Notes under the pieces: model-generated
What the model was told of the DNA's origin: nothing
What the model saw: only the letters and a program-made list of their open reading frames with translations
Database searches by the model: none
In this document: positions 27,713 to 37,175 of the stretch, piece after piece
Numbering within the stretch: the first letter of the stretch is position 1
Layout: each line of letters opens with the position of its first letter
Position numbers and translations under genes: made by a program
Assembly (NCBI GenBank): GCA_947468665.1
Contig: CANILH010000011.1
Span: forward strand, 1-59,694
From: Oligoflexales bacterium
Lineage (GTDB): Bacteria; Bdellovibrionota_B; Oligoflexia; Oligoflexales; RGVZ01
Direction: 5' to 3'
DNA length: 59,694 nt

Positions 27713-28509
27713 GGAGTCTGACCCTGCACGACTAAAAAGTCGGCGGCCGTGACCGACCGCGCCTGCGCGCCTGTCAGACCAAATCTTCGTTCACGGGAAT
27801 AAAAATCCTCCAGAGCCTTGGCGAATTCGTGCCGCGAGAAGTCTGGCCAAAGTACAGGCGTAAAATAAAACTCCGCGTAAGCAGCCTGCCAAAGCAGGAA
27901 ATTACTTATTCGCGACTCTCCACTGGTGCGGATCACCAGATCAGGATCGGGAAGCCCGGCGGTATCAAGATGCTCCGCGATTATTTTCTGGCTAATATCA
28001 TCAGCTAAAATCTCGCCCCGGGCGACCTTTTCGGCGATGGCCTTAGTCGCCCGCGTGATCTCAGCGCGTCCACCGTAACTCAGCGCCACGTTCAATATCA
28101 AACCTGTATTGTCAGCCAACATCTCCCTGGTCTCGTCGATTAATTTCCGGAGCGCGGGAGAAAACCGCGACGAATCGCCAATCACGCGAAACCTTACATT
28201 CTGACGGTTCAGCTCCTGTCGCTCTTTGCGAAGATAATGTTCAATCAGATGCATGATGACGCCAACCTCATCGATCGGACGCCCCCAGTTTTCATCGCTA
28301 AAAGCATAAAGAGTAAGAACGCTGATGCCCCATTGGCCAGCCTGTTCGACAATTTCGCGAACACGTTCAGCGCCATAGCGGTGACCGAAAACTCTTGGTC
28401 GGCCTTTAAGTTTTGCCCAACGGCCATTTCCATCCATAATCATCGCGACGTGACGGGGCATCGCCTCGCGCGGCATCGGAAATGGTAATGAGGAACCAGT
28501 CGAGGACAT
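27706..28509 (-). CDS. uppS: Isoprenyl transferase (undecaprenyl diphosphate synthase)
   Basis: UppS condenses farnesyl diphosphate with eight isopentenyl units in cis to make the lipid carrier used by MurG and other envelope enzymes. The 267-residue protein has [14 protein letters not shown] with catalytic Asp26, [27 protein letters not shown] and the C-terminal [19 protein letters not shown]. It is the first gene of the minus-strand envelope block; the 128 bases before it separate it from the divergent rsmI-like gene. Confidence 0.95.
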   Translation of the reverse strand: MSSTGSSLPFPMPREAMPRHVAMIMDGNGRWAKLKGRPRVFGHRYGAERVREIVEQAGQWGISVLTLYAFSDENWGRPIDEVGVIMHLIEHYLRKERQELNRQNVRFRVIGDSSRFSPALRKLIDETREMLADNTGLILNVALSYGGRAEITRATKAIAEKVARGEILADDISQKIIAEHLDTAGLPDPDLVIRTSGESRISNFLLWQAAYAEFYFTPVLWPDFSRHEFAKALEDFYSRERRFGLTGAQARSVTAADFLVVQGQTPC

Positions 28510-28637
28510 CTAAAAATTCCAAGATATCTTGCTGAATAAGCGGTCTTTTTGCTGACACAAACGAGCCACGAGGTGTAACATAATGACCTAGGAGCGTCTA
28601 TGAGATTGCTCTGGCACCAATAACCCATGGAAATCAA

Positions 28638-29456
28638 ATGACTAATTCACCTTCTAAGGCACCCATCGGCACCCTCTGGATGGCCGCAACTACGCTCGGA
28701 GACATCAAGGATATTCCGCTGAGATCATTGGAGTTACTTAAGGAATGTCCGTTTCTGGTTTTCGAGGAGGATAAGCAGGCCAGGCAGTTTCTGAAAGCAG
28801 CCGGTGTCCAGCGACAATGGATGCGCTACACCGAGCAGCGGGAGGCATTCACACTTGAGGAACTTGAGAAGGAACTCCTGGCGGGCAATGACGCGCTCTA
28901 CATGAGCGACCAGGGCACACCGGGCTTGGCAGACCCAGGACGCGACCTTGTGGAAGTCGCTCTTCGTGTGGGGGCTAAACTCCGCTGCGTGCCCGGCCCA
29001 AGCTCCCTGACCGCCACAATCTCCGTTTGCCCTATTGACTGCCGCAGATTTCAGTTCGCCGGATTCGCGCCCCGCGACGAGCAGGATCGCGAGGATTTTT
29101 TACGTCAACACCTGGACCATCCCTGGCCTATCGTTTTATTCGACACGCCATACCGGATGAGACAATTTTTTGAGACGTTGGCCAAAGTACTACACGGCAG
29201 CGACCGAAAAATATTTGTCGGAGTGGATATAAGCGGCGAACACGAGGACTTTTGGTGGGATACCGCCGACGGCGTCTTTAAACGAGTCACCGAGCTGCCT
29301 GAAAAGAGAAACTACGTCGTAATCGTCGAGGGCAACGGTGGCGACTTCCCGGCAAAAAAACCTTTCCCAGGTAAACGCCCACAAAATCAAAACCGACCAA
29401 ACAGCAATCGCCCGACGGGCAATCAAAAAAAGAGCCCTCCCGCGCGCCGGCGGTAA
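28638..29456 (+). CDS. RsmI-family SAM-dependent methyltransferase with basic tail
   Basis: The 272-residue protein has the tetrapyrrole-methylase fold of RsmI, which 2'-O-methylates C1402 of 16S rRNA: GTLWMAATTLGDIKDIPLRS, a YMSDQGTPGLADPG motif and CVPGPSSLTATI. It departs from classical RsmI in the first loop (ATTLGD instead of ATPIGN) and in lacking the usual C-terminal helical domain. Instead it ends with about 35 Arg/Lys/Asn/Pro-rich residues, probably an RNA-binding tail. It may be a paralogue with another target, so I leave the symbol empty. Confidence 0.8.
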   Translation: MTNSPSKAPIGTLWMAATTLGDIKDIPLRSLELLKECPFLVFEEDKQARQFLKAAGVQRQWMRYTEQREAFTLEELEKELLAGNDALYMSDQGTPGLADPGRDLVEVALRVGAKLRCVPGPSSLTATISVCPIDCRRFQFAGFAPRDEQDREDFLRQHLDHPWPIVLFDTPYRMRQFFETLAKVLHGSDRKIFVGVDISGEHEDFWWDTADGVFKRVTELPEKRNYVVIVEGNGGDFPAKKPFPGKRPQNQNRPNSNRPTGNQKKSPPARRR

Positions 29457-29467
29457 CAGACAATTTA

Positions 29468-30571
29468 TTATCTTCCAGTAAACCAAGATGAATCGCGATA
29501 AACCGGCAAAACAAGCTTGTAAAGCGCCTTAATAAGTGCGGCGCCAGGGATAGCTAGCAACACGCCCCAAAACCCAAATTGCGCGCCCGATGCCATAACA
29601 GTCAAAATAACAACCATAGGGTGCAGCCCGACTTTGCTGCCAATCAAGCGTGGCGTAATCAATACTCCGTCCAGGATCTGAACTGTACCAATAACACCTA
29701 CAAGCCAGAAAACAGTAATAGACGATATCTGCTGTGTGAAGATGTAGGTAACGCCAAGAGTTAACCCAACAACAACATCGAGATAAGGTATGACCCGGCA
29801 AATACCAGCCGCGATGCCAATTGCAACTCCAGCTGAAAGGCCAATCGCGGAAAACCCAATGGAGTATAAGCAGGCGAGCGTCAACGCGACTTTAATATGA
29901 CCCCGGATCACATTGGTCAGAGTCTCATCGACGATATTGGCGACCCGGATACCATAGGGGCGAAGATCGCGCGGAGTGACACGTCTAATAGATTGTATGA
30001 GACGGGCCTTCTCAGCCACAAAATAAAACGCGAGAATCGGCACGAGCACAAGCCCAAGTATCGAGCCCATTAACCCAGCACTCATATTAACGACACCCTG
30101 CGCTGCGATCTGAAGCCGCGCAATACCTTGCTCAAAAAGGTTAAATCCCTTCAACGCATGATCAACGGCACCGTTGTCTCTTATGCCATATTCCTTAAGT
30201 GTCTCACGAAGGGTTAGACCGATTTTCTTACTGAAGCTGTCAATAAGACTAGGAACCTGCTGCACGAGTCCTATTAGTTGTTCATAAAGGTAAGGAAATA
30301 ACCGCACAGCGGCCCACGAGACGAGACCAAATATCAGAAAAAGAATTATGAGACTGGCCACACTTCTGGGGACTTTTCGGGTCTCAAGGGCGTTCACTAG
30401 TGGGTTCATCAAGTATGCGAGAAACGCGGCGATAAATACCGGCACCGTGATGCTCGCATAAAAAATAGCTAATCCATAGACAAGGGCGACAAGTATCGCC
30501 ACAAATATCACAAAACGCTTAATCGCGTTCCAGTCATGAATACGCAGTTTATGTTGCGCAGTATCCGACAT
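29468..30571 (-). CDS. AI-2E family transporter (PerM/YdiK-like permease)
   Basis: The 367-residue membrane protein has two N-terminal helices, a periplasmic helical stretch of about 100 residues, and a C-terminal bundle containing GVAIGIAAGICRVIPYLDVV and PRLIGSKVGLHPMVVILTVM, the hallmarks of the AI-2E/UPF0118 family. Members export autoinducer-2, ions or unknown solutes, and the substrate here is unknown. It follows prmC with a 33-base gap and may be the last gene of the rho-prfA-prmC run. Confidence 0.9.
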   Translation of the reverse strand: MSDTAQHKLRIHDWNAIKRFVIFVAILVALVYGLAIFYASITVPVFIAAFLAYLMNPLVNALETRKVPRSVASLIILFLIFGLVSWAAVRLFPYLYEQLIGLVQQVPSLIDSFSKKIGLTLRETLKEYGIRDNGAVDHALKGFNLFEQGIARLQIAAQGVVNMSAGLMGSILGLVLVPILAFYFVAEKARLIQSIRRVTPRDLRPYGIRVANIVDETLTNVIRGHIKVALTLACLYSIGFSAIGLSAGVAIGIAAGICRVIPYLDVVVGLTLGVTYIFTQQISSITVFWLVGVIGTVQILDGVLITPRLIGSKVGLHPMVVILTVMASGAQFGFWGVLLAIPGAALIKALYKLVLPVYRDSSWFTGR

Positions 30572-30604
30572 AATACTCCAAAGCTACAATCAACATCAGC
30601 TGAC

Positions 30605-31516
30605 TTAGTCCAGTTCGGCGACAACAACCCGGTCGTGCCCAGCCAAGTCTTTTACTACTATTATTTTCCGCCAACCCGCGTCTTTGAACAACTGAGCAAC
30701 TTTTTCACCCTGGTTCATACCTATTTCCAGGAAAATTTTGCCGTGTGGCCTCAACGCTTGACGGCTATTTACGGCCAAATACCGGTAAAATGTCAAACCA
30801 TCCGCGTCATCAGGGAACAGTGCTCCCTGCGGCTCATGTTTAAGGGTCTCAGCACTCATGAGAGACCGCTCATTGGCGGCAATATAAGGAGGATTAGAAA
30901 CAATAATATCGTACGGTTCGCCTTTGTACGCGGAATCCCTAAGAGCGTCCTGCTTTATGATCGTCAGGTTTGATACGCCAACGGAGCTCCTATTTATCAG
31001 GGCGACCTGAATCGCCTCATCAGAGACTTCCCATGCCTCCACCACGGACTCAGGTAATTCCGCCGCCAGTGAGATCGCGACACAGCCAGACCCAGTGCCG
31101 ATGTCAAGAATCCTTGGGGCTGTCAGCGATTTAGCAGCCAGGAAGGCTGACTCGACGAGGAGTTCGGTATCAGGCCTCGGGATCAGAACAGCCGGTGATA
31201 CTTTAAATCTGTGCCGGTAGAAGTCCCGGTACCCGAGAATATAGGCGATGGGCTCACCCTCAGCCCGCCGGCGCAACAGTAGTTTAAAAGCATCCCGCTC
31301 AGATTTTGAGAGCGGGCGATCAAGCTGTAAATAAAGCTTCATGCGCTCAAGATCCAGCACAGCCGCCAGCAGAAGTTCAGCCTCAAGGCGGTGATTATCA
31401 GAAAACGCGCCGGATTTTTCCTTAAGCCACCCACCCGACCACAGGAGAACGCGCTGAACCGTCCAGATGTCGCCATCTGGCTGAGTCGTTATTTCGTTTT
31501 CAGGATAAATTGTCAC
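30605..31516 (-). CDS. prmC: Release factor glutamine methyltransferase PrmC
   Basis: PrmC methylates the glutamine of the GGQ motif in release factors. The 303-residue Rossmann methyltransferase has the SAM loop LDIGTGSGCVAISLA (137-151) and the substrate motif NPPY at 208-211, preceded by the helical N-terminal domain (GYRDFYRHRFKVSPAVLIPR). The start is a GTG at 31516. It lies nine bases downstream of prfA, whose product is its substrate, the usual arrangement. Confidence 0.95.
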   Translation of the reverse strand: MTIYPENEITTQPDGDIWTVQRVLLWSGGWLKEKSGAFSDNHRLEAELLLAAVLDLERMKLYLQLDRPLSKSERDAFKLLLRRRAEGEPIAYILGYRDFYRHRFKVSPAVLIPRPDTELLVESAFLAAKSLTAPRILDIGTGSGCVAISLAAELPESVVEAWEVSDEAIQVALINRSSVGVSNLTIIKQDALRDSAYKGEPYDIIVSNPPYIAANERSLMSAETLKHEPQGALFPDDADGLTFYRYLAVNSRQALRPHGKIFLEIGMNQGEKVAQLFKDAGWRKIIVVKDLAGHDRVVVAELD

Positions 31517-31525
31517 GCGGTCCGC

Positions 31526-32596
31526 TTAATGTGATTTGTCGAGTTGCTCTTTAAGAAGCTCTGCTTGGTGGAACGTCCCCAGTTTATCAAGAACTTCATG
31601 CAAATCGCCATTTATAACCTCTGGCAGGTTATAAACTGTATAATTAATCCGGTGATCCGTCATGCGCCCCTGGGGGAAGTTATAGGTTCTGATCCGCTCA
31701 CTGCGATCACCAGACCCAACGAGGCTCTTGCGGGTCGCGGAAATCTCAGCGTGCTGCTCAGCTTGCGCTTTTTCCAAAATCCTTGCTTTGAGAATCTTCA
31801 GAGCGCGCTCTTTATTCTTAAGCTGACTACGCTCATCCTGGCATTCAACCACAACGCCCGTCGGAATATGCACAATCCTGACCGCGGAGTCGGTCGTGTT
31901 TACGTGCTGACCACCGGCGCCGGACGAACGGCAAACTGTAATATCCAGGTCCTGCGTGCGAATATTGACCTCAACCTCATCGGCTTCCGGCAAAACGGCC
32001 ACTGTACAAGCTGACGTGTGAACACGACCCTGCGCCTCTGTCTCCGGAACGCGCTGAACCCGGTGCACACCGCTCTCGAATTTAAGCCGGCTATAGACCT
32101 TGTCTCCCTCGACCATAACAATGGCTTCTTTGACGCCTCCACGCTCAGCGGAGGTCGTTGACAGCAGCTCGGTACGCCAACCGACTCGCGACGCGTACCT
32201 GGTATACATTCGCAATAGATCGCCGGCGAAAAGAGCTGCTTCCTCGCCACCTGTTCCGGCGCGAATTTCGAGCATAACGTTTTTCTGGTCGTTGGGATCT
32301 TTAGGGAGCATGAGGACAGTTAATTCACGCTCTGCGGCTTCCAGCTTAACGGTAATCTCGTCTAATTCCTCTTTTGCCATCGAGCGTAGTTCTGCGTCCG
32401 ACTCATTAAGCATGGCTTTGGCGTCATCACGTGCCTTCAAAAGACCCTTATAGGCACGCCACGCCTCGACTATGTCCTCAATCATCGCGCGTTCTTTGGA
32501 AAGGCGCGTTAATTCGCGGGACTCAAGGCCATCTTGCGACAACGCCGCCTCGATATCCTCGAAGCGGCGTTCTACGGTGTCAAGTTTAGTAAACAT
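31526..32596 (-). CDS. prfA: Peptide chain release factor 1
   Basis: RF1 reads stop codons UAA and UAG and triggers peptide release. The 356-residue protein has the anticodon-like PxT motif as PET (184-186, in [10 protein letters not shown]) and the catalytic GGQ at 228-230 ([10 protein letters not shown]), so it is RF1 rather than RF2. It lies between rho and prmC, 20 bases after the rho stop codon. Confidence 0.97.
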   Translation of the reverse strand: MFTKLDTVERRFEDIEAALSQDGLESRELTRLSKERAMIEDIVEAWRAYKGLLKARDDAKAMLNESDAELRSMAKEELDEITVKLEAAERELTVLMLPKDPNDQKNVMLEIRAGTGGEEAALFAGDLLRMYTRYASRVGWRTELLSTTSAERGGVKEAIVMVEGDKVYSRLKFESGVHRVQRVPETEAQGRVHTSACTVAVLPEADEVEVNIRTQDLDITVCRSSGAGGQHVNTTDSAVRIVHIPTGVVVECQDERSQLKNKERALKILKARILEKAQAEQHAEISATRKSLVGSGDRSERIRTYNFPQGRMTDHRINYTVYNLPEVINGDLHEVLDKLGTFHQAELLKEQLDKSH

Positions 32597-32616
32597 CAGC
32601 TGGTTTTACCCTGCGA

Positions 32617-34077
32617 TCAGCCGTTCATCGACGACAAGAACTCGGCGTTGGACTTGGTTTTTTCCATCTTCTCCAGGAGGAATTCCATCGCGTCGACGGT
32701 ACTGCGGGGAGCCAGAAGCTTACGCAGAATCCACATACGGTTCAGGATATCTCTCGGAAGAAGAAGGTCTTCTTTACGAGTTCCGGACTTATTGAGATCA
32801 ATGGCTGGGTACACGCGTTTTTCCGAGAGTTTACGGTCGAGGTGGAGCTCCATATTACCGGTTCCCTTGAATTCCTCGAAAATAACTTCGTCCATACGAG
32901 ATCCCGTCTCAATAAGAGCGGTTGCGATGATCGTAAGCGATCCGCCGTTCTCGATGTTACGGGCGGCTCCGAAGAAACGCTTAGGCTTATCAAGAGCGTT
33001 CGAGTCAACACCACCGGAAAGAATCTTGCCGGACGGGGGAACAACGGAGTTATAGGCGCGGGCCAGACGTGTAATAGAGTCCAGAAGAATAACGACATCG
33101 TTGCCGTGCTCTACTAGGCGCTTCGCCTTCTCAATTACCATTTCGGCAACCTGAACGTGACGCTGAGCCGGCTCGTCAAATGTCGAGCTGATAACCTCAC
33201 CGCGCACGCTGCGCTGCATATCGGTAACTTCCTCGGGACGCTCATCGATCAGCAAGACGATGAGAACAACCTCTGGATGATTTTTGGCGATCGCGGTCGC
33301 GATATTCTGCAAAAGTACTGTCTTACCGGTACGCGGAGGCGCAACGATAAGTGAGCGCTGACCTTTACCGATTGGAACGAGAAGATCGATAACCCGTGTA
33401 GCGAGGTTATTTGGGTCGTACTCCATCTTGAATTTTTCCATGGGATAAAGCGGAGTAAGGTTATCAAAGATAATCTTCTCAGCACTTTGATCCGGGGAGG
33501 TGCCGTTAACTTTCTCTACTTTGAGCAGAGCGAAGTAACGCTCACCATCTTTGGGAGGGCGAATTTGACCGGAAACTGTGTCACCTGTTCTCAAGTTAAA
33601 GCGGCGAATCTGGCTTGGGGAGACGTAAATATCATCTGGTCCCCAAAGATAGTTGTAGTCAGGAGCGCGCAGGAAGCCGAAGCCATCAGGCAATGTTTCC
33701 AAAACGCCCTCACCGTAAACAACACCTCCGCGCTCAGAGAGGTTTTTCAGAATGGCGAACATCAACTCGTTTTTACGAAGGTTGCTCGCGCCCTCAATCT
33801 CAAGTTCACGGGCAATCTTGTTGAGGTCATTAATATGACGGTCTTTAAGTTGCTTAAGATTAATCTCGCCCGCGATCGCATCCGTCAGCATCTGGGGCAT
33901 TGGACGGGCGCCAGCTGGCTCAGCCTGTGGTGCGGCCTTAGCTACGCTTACCGTTGGCTCCGCTACTAGGACCTCAGCGGCAGGTGCCTCGCCCTTCGGG
34001 GCATGATGAGCTGGGCGAGCTGGACGGGCTGGCCTTTTCTTTGGTGCTGAATCGTCTCCGTTGTTGCCTTGGGTCAT
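32617..34077 (-). CDS. rho: Transcription termination factor Rho
   Basis: Rho is the hexameric RNA helicase that ends untranslated transcripts. The protein has a basic, Ala/Pro-rich N-terminal extension of about 65 residues, the Rho N domain ([20 protein letters not shown]), the RNA-binding cold-shock-like domain ([20 protein letters not shown]) and the ATPase with Walker A APPRTGKT and [13 protein letters not shown] start at ATG 34077; the frame also has a TTG two codons earlier, nearer to the GAGG site. The Ala/Pro/Arg extension is typical of several phyla and can bind RNA. It is the first gene of the rho-prfA-prmC run. Confidence 0.96.
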   Translation of the reverse strand: MTQGNNGDDSAPKKRPARPARPAHHAPKGEAPAAEVLVAEPTVSVAKAAPQAEPAGARPMPQMLTDAIAGEINLKQLKDRHINDLNKIARELEIEGASNLRKNELMFAILKNLSERGGVVYGEGVLETLPDGFGFLRAPDYNYLWGPDDIYVSPSQIRRFNLRTGDTVSGQIRPPKDGERYFALLKVEKVNGTSPDQSAEKIIFDNLTPLYPMEKFKMEYDPNNLATRVIDLLVPIGKGQRSLIVAPPRTGKTVLLQNIATAIAKNHPEVVLIVLLIDERPEEVTDMQRSVRGEVISSTFDEPAQRHVQVAEMVIEKAKRLVEHGNDVVILLDSITRLARAYNSVVPPSGKILSGGVDSNALDKPKRFFGAARNIENGGSLTIIATALIETGSRMDEVIFEEFKGTGNMELHLDRKLSEKRVYPAIDLNKSGTRKEDLLLPRDILNRMWILRKLLAPRSTVDAMEFLLEKMEKTKSNAEFLSSMNG

Positions 34078-34241
34078 GGGCAATCTACCTCTGAAATATA
34101 AGTTAAGTATTTAGAACTATTGTAAATGATGAAGCTAATGGGGGGCTGTGTGATGGATCTCGAAAGGGAAATAAGAATGGCCTGAAAGAAATTTAAACTT
34201 TTATTGGGAGTGCAAACGTTCAATATTTGCGGGGTAGCGAC

Positions 34242-34272
34242 ATTATATAGTTATGTTCCCCTTACAACGCAA
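34242..34272 (-). promoter_or_regulatory. Possible rho promoter in the 34078-34366 intergenic region
   Basis: On the minus strand a perfect TATAAT (34247-34242) lies about 165 bases upstream of rho, with TTGCGT (34272-34267) 19 bases further out. The spacer is longer than ideal. It would give rho a leader of about 160 bases, and many rho genes are autoregulated in such leaders. I see nothing else convincing in this 289-base divergent gap. Confidence 0.3.
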
Positions 34273-34366
34273 GTGTTTATTTTGTACTCGGTCATTGCAT
34301 TCATCGCCCAATTCCTTAAAATAAACCAATGAAAGCTCACTAATTAATCAAACCGGGGGATTTACT

Positions 34367-34780
34367 ATGAATCACCAATTAGCCCGCGCCGTTACGTCTC
34401 TCGTCATCCTTCTTTCCGTAATCGCGCCCCCGTCCAAAGCCGACACCGAGCTTGAGGGAAGGTTTCAGGACGTCTTTGTCACCGCGGGTTATTCCGCCGC
34501 CGCAGGGGCTGCCATTGGCGCCGCACTGTTAACATTCCAAGACGAACCCACAAGACACCTGAAATTTATCTCCATGGGAGCCTCACTCGGCTTTCTTGGA
34601 GGTACCTTCGCCGGCAGCTGGCTTGCCATCGCACCAGCGTTTGTCGACAACACATCTCCGATGCCAACTCAACTCGCGCAAAACACCAAGCCACACACGC
34701 TGGTCATTCGTCCGTGGTTTGACGTAACAAAAAACACGGTCACAAGCCTTGAAGCTGGTGCCGTGTTGGCGAAGTTTTAA
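34367..34780 (+). CDS. Small exported protein of unknown function
   Basis: The 137-residue product starts with a signal peptide (RAVTSLVILLSVIAPPSKA, cleavage near SKA-DT) and contains two Gly/Ala-rich hydrophobic stretches (AAAGAAIGAALLTF and SMGASLGFLGGTFAGSWLAI) that look like membrane hairpin helices. GGGGGAT precedes the ATG at good spacing. No family was recognised. It ends 46 bases before the end of the convergent pentapeptide-repeat gene. Confidence 0.65.
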   Translation: MNHQLARAVTSLVILLSVIAPPSKADTELEGRFQDVFVTAGYSAAAGAAIGAALLTFQDEPTRHLKFISMGASLGFLGGTFAGSWLAIAPAFVDNTSPMPTQLAQNTKPHTLVIRPWFDVTKNTVTSLEAGAVLAKF

Positions 34781-34807
34781 AGATCCTTCTTAGAACAAAG
34801 CGTTGCC

Positions 34808-34821
34808 GTAGGTTAACCTAC
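34808..34821. repeat. 14-bp perfect palindrome between convergent genes
   Basis: GTAGGTTAACCTAC is a perfect inverted repeat in the short gap between the small exported protein gene and the pentapeptide-repeat gene. There is no adjacent T-run of terminator quality, so the role is unknown. Confidence 0.5.
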
Positions 34822-34826
34822 ATCTA

Positions 34827-36050
34827 TTAATATTTTATCATTCCTCGTGCAATTGCTTCCGCTTCGCTGAAAGGAAGAAGAGTATCTTCGTTGAAACGTA
34901 CGCCCGTAAGTATTGGCTGGGCCGTTGGCGAGGGATCTAATTTAAATCGAAAATCCCCGTTGCAAAATGAGGTATTAGACAAATCAGCATTGGTCAAGAT
35001 TGCGTCATGCAGATCTGTAAAATAAATACTCCCAGAAAACACCGAATTTGTGAGATTTGCGTTCGGGCCACGTACTACAAAAGGGAGCCCTGAAATAATA
35101 GAGGCATTTGTAAGGTTAGCTCCATCGAAATTAGCTGACCCACTAACCCTAATTTCACTCCCCGTAAGATCCGCGTTAGTAAAGTCCGCATTCGATCCAT
35201 CAAAATTTAATTGGGAATAAGCAAGTTTAGCCCCGCCAAAATAGCTATTACTCATGTGACCGTCCAAAATACTCGCATGCTGCAAATCAGCCTCCTCAAG
35301 TACTATATTATTCAAATTTACGTTTCTCATTTTGACAAATGACAAATCAGCACCACGCAAATTAGATCCACTCAGATCCGTATTCAGCATATCGGCGAAA
35401 CTAAAATTTGCTCCACGAAATTCCTTCTTTGATAAATTTTGATTGCTTAAGTCAAACGCCATCCAGTCACTGCACTCACCGCTCCATTGGAGATTACGTC
35501 CCATCTCGCCCAATTCATTTTCGCATTGTCGCGTACGAGGATTATAGCGAAATTTTTTGTCTCCAGGCTGTCGCCTCTCCCAGCCCCGCACGAGGGCCAT
35601 CGCAATTTGATCTGACATAGTTTCGTCACTCACACCTAAATGGTGGGTTGACTCATGAATCAACAGTGTCGCCGCGTCAATCGTCGTTACCACATTCTGG
35701 CGACACGTCTCAAAAGAAAGGACTACAGGTTTTGCCAGGTCGTGCTCGGTAAAGGCACACGTGACCTGCGGATCCACTGTCCAAACGTGGGGGCTCATTG
35801 TGATGTCGTTAGCAAGACCTGTGCTGTGGGCCATGATCCAGTCTTTTACAGGCTGGGGTGTATTGGCCGGCAGCGGTGTGCGATCACCGAGGAACGCGAT
35901 CGAGGATGCCAATTCCTTGCCTTTAATAAACATCACCCTCAACGGATCACCGCCAGATCCGGCGGTATCGCCCAGGGAGACTCCTGAGAAACATGTCAAT
36001 AAGCCCAACAACACCAATCTGACAGCCGCGTTTACTTTCACCTTCACCAT
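34827..36050 (-). CDS. Secreted HExxH metalloprotease-like protein with pentapeptide repeats
   Basis: The 407-residue protein has a signal peptide (residues 1-27, VNAAVRLVLLGLLTCFSGVS). Residues 120-155 contain LLIHESTHHLGVSDE: HESTH at 132-136 is a zincin-type metal site with an Asp/Glu-containing downstream segment. From about 200 to 395 runs a series of pentapeptide repeats (ANFSFADMLNTDLSGSNLRG, ANLTNASI, ADLSNTSF), which would fold as a right-handed beta-helix. Combining a putative secreted protease with a beta-helix suggests a surface- or target-binding enzyme. Activity is not proven. A TIGR02147-type gene lies 18 bases upstream on the same strand. Confidence 0.75.
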   Translation of the reverse strand: MVKVKVNAAVRLVLLGLLTCFSGVSLGDTAGSGGDPLRVMFIKGKELASSIAFLGDRTPLPANTPQPVKDWIMAHSTGLANDITMSPHVWTVDPQVTCAFTEHDLAKPVVLSFETCRQNVVTTIDAATLLIHESTHHLGVSDETMSDQIAMALVRGWERRQPGDKKFRYNPRTRQCENELGEMGRNLQWSGECSDWMAFDLSNQNLSKKEFRGANFSFADMLNTDLSGSNLRGADLSFVKMRNVNLNNIVLEEADLQHASILDGHMSNSYFGGAKLAYSQLNFDGSNADFTNADLTGSEIRVSGSANFDGANLTNASIISGLPFVVRGPNANLTNSVFSGSIYFTDLHDAILTNADLSNTSFCNGDFRFKLDPSPTAQPILTGVRFNEDTLLPFSEAEAIARGMIKY

Positions 36051-36068
36051 TTGACACTCCTTTAATAT

Positions 36069-36911
36069 TTAGTGACCTATCTTAGACGTATGCTCAAAAA
36101 ACTGAAGACCTAATTGAAATACCGCGTTTCCGCCCTTGGGCTTGTGAAACCTGACATGAAACTCATCACGAAATTTGCGTATCGCGGAAACTGCCGCTCC
36201 AAAATCCGCGGAGTCAATGGCAATGGTCACTGACGTCGTCTCCCTGCTTTCAAGGGACTGCTCATCTATGGCCTCAATTGCTCGCTGCAACATCTGTTTT
36301 TGGTGCTGGCGCAGTGCTTCTGAGGGAATATTTTGAGTAGTCTTTATGTGGGGTTCGGTCAAAATTAAATGACCCTGACGGTTCCGGCCCACCAACCCCA
36401 AAGCAATCATGCGCTCTATGGCATCCCGAATTTGGACTGCAGATATTTTATGGCGCAGAGTTTTTTGGATCCACGGTAAGTCTTCCCTAAACCACTTCGT
36501 TACAATCAATTGGCGGAGTACGTAATGATACCACTCCGCGATCCACGAAAATTGATCGGCCGACAAGAGGCGTCCATGGGATTCCTCTCCTCTCAGCAAT
36601 TGCAATTGCTGGAGCGTATCGCCAAGATTTGCGCCGCGTTTTTCTCGCCGCGCCTTTTCCACCAGCAGCTCGAAGTACCGATGCTCCCGGTCATTTAATT
36701 TAAAATCCTGAGAAAGACGGCTAACGAGGGTGGCGCTAGGAAGTCTTTGTCCTTTGATCACCATCGCGATACTACGCGGCGACCGGTAGCCAAGCCGCTT
36801 AGACCATGGCTCAAGCTGCGCCTTGGTCTGAGTGCTGTCACAAAGCATCCGCCGGTAGACCTCTAGATAGGCGCGGTAGTCTTCAAATTTAAAAATCGAA
36901 ATTGTTTTCAT
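36069..36911 (-). CDS. TIGR02147 family protein (probable regulator)
   Basis: The 280-residue protein begins with the family hallmark SIFKFEDYRAYLEVYRRM, followed by KRLGYRSPRSIAMVIKGQRL and the LSQDFKLNDREHRYFELLVE segment. The conserved N-terminal region resembles a helix-turn-helix. The remainder has a winged-helix-like central part (IRDAIERMIALGLVGRNRQG) and a C-terminal half rich in TSVTIAIDSADFGAAVSAIR. The family is expanded in Fibrobacter and Bdellovibrio-like bacteria, and its function is unproven. I chose ATG 36911 (just before KTISIFKF) over ATG 36932; neither has a clear ribosome site. It probably controls or accompanies the adjacent secreted protein. Confidence 0.8.
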   Translation of the reverse strand: MKTISIFKFEDYRAYLEVYRRMLCDSTQTKAQLEPWSKRLGYRSPRSIAMVIKGQRLPSATLVSRLSQDFKLNDREHRYFELLVEKARREKRGANLGDTLQQLQLLRGEESHGRLLSADQFSWIAEWYHYVLRQLIVTKWFREDLPWIQKTLRHKISAVQIRDAIERMIALGLVGRNRQGHLILTEPHIKTTQNIPSEALRQHQKQMLQRAIEAIDEQSLESRETTSVTIAIDSADFGAAVSAIRKFRDEFHVRFHKPKGGNAVFQLGLQFFEHTSKIGH

Positions 36912-36952
36912 AGTTAAAAAATACCCGACCATGGATTCAACAGCAAGAAAAA

Positions 36953-36992
36953 CCGCACAACATACATCACAAAAACCGCACAGATTGTGCGG
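36953..36992. promoter_or_regulatory. Triple CCGCACA motif upstream of the TIGR02147 gene
   Basis: The heptamer CCGCACA occurs twice in direct orientation (36953-36959 and 36976-36982, both within AAAAACCGCACA) and once inverted (TGTGCGG, 36986-36992). The last two form a perfect 7-bp inverted repeat with a 3-base centre. The group lies 21-80 bases upstream of the TIGR02147 start, a typical operator position. No binding protein is known; autoregulation is an inference. Confidence 0.5.
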
Positions 36993-37175
36993 GGCATTTC
37001 GACCACGAAATTAATGAATGCCCTGCACCTGCATACAAAAAAGGCGTTACCTTCGACGTCGAAGTCAACATGTCCGCCACGGACAAATTACTGATATCAT
37101 TGAATTAAATTGACTTGCGCGAGTCAATTGGCGTAAGTCTCCGGGTAGTACAAACAGACTCACTCGGAGGTCATC

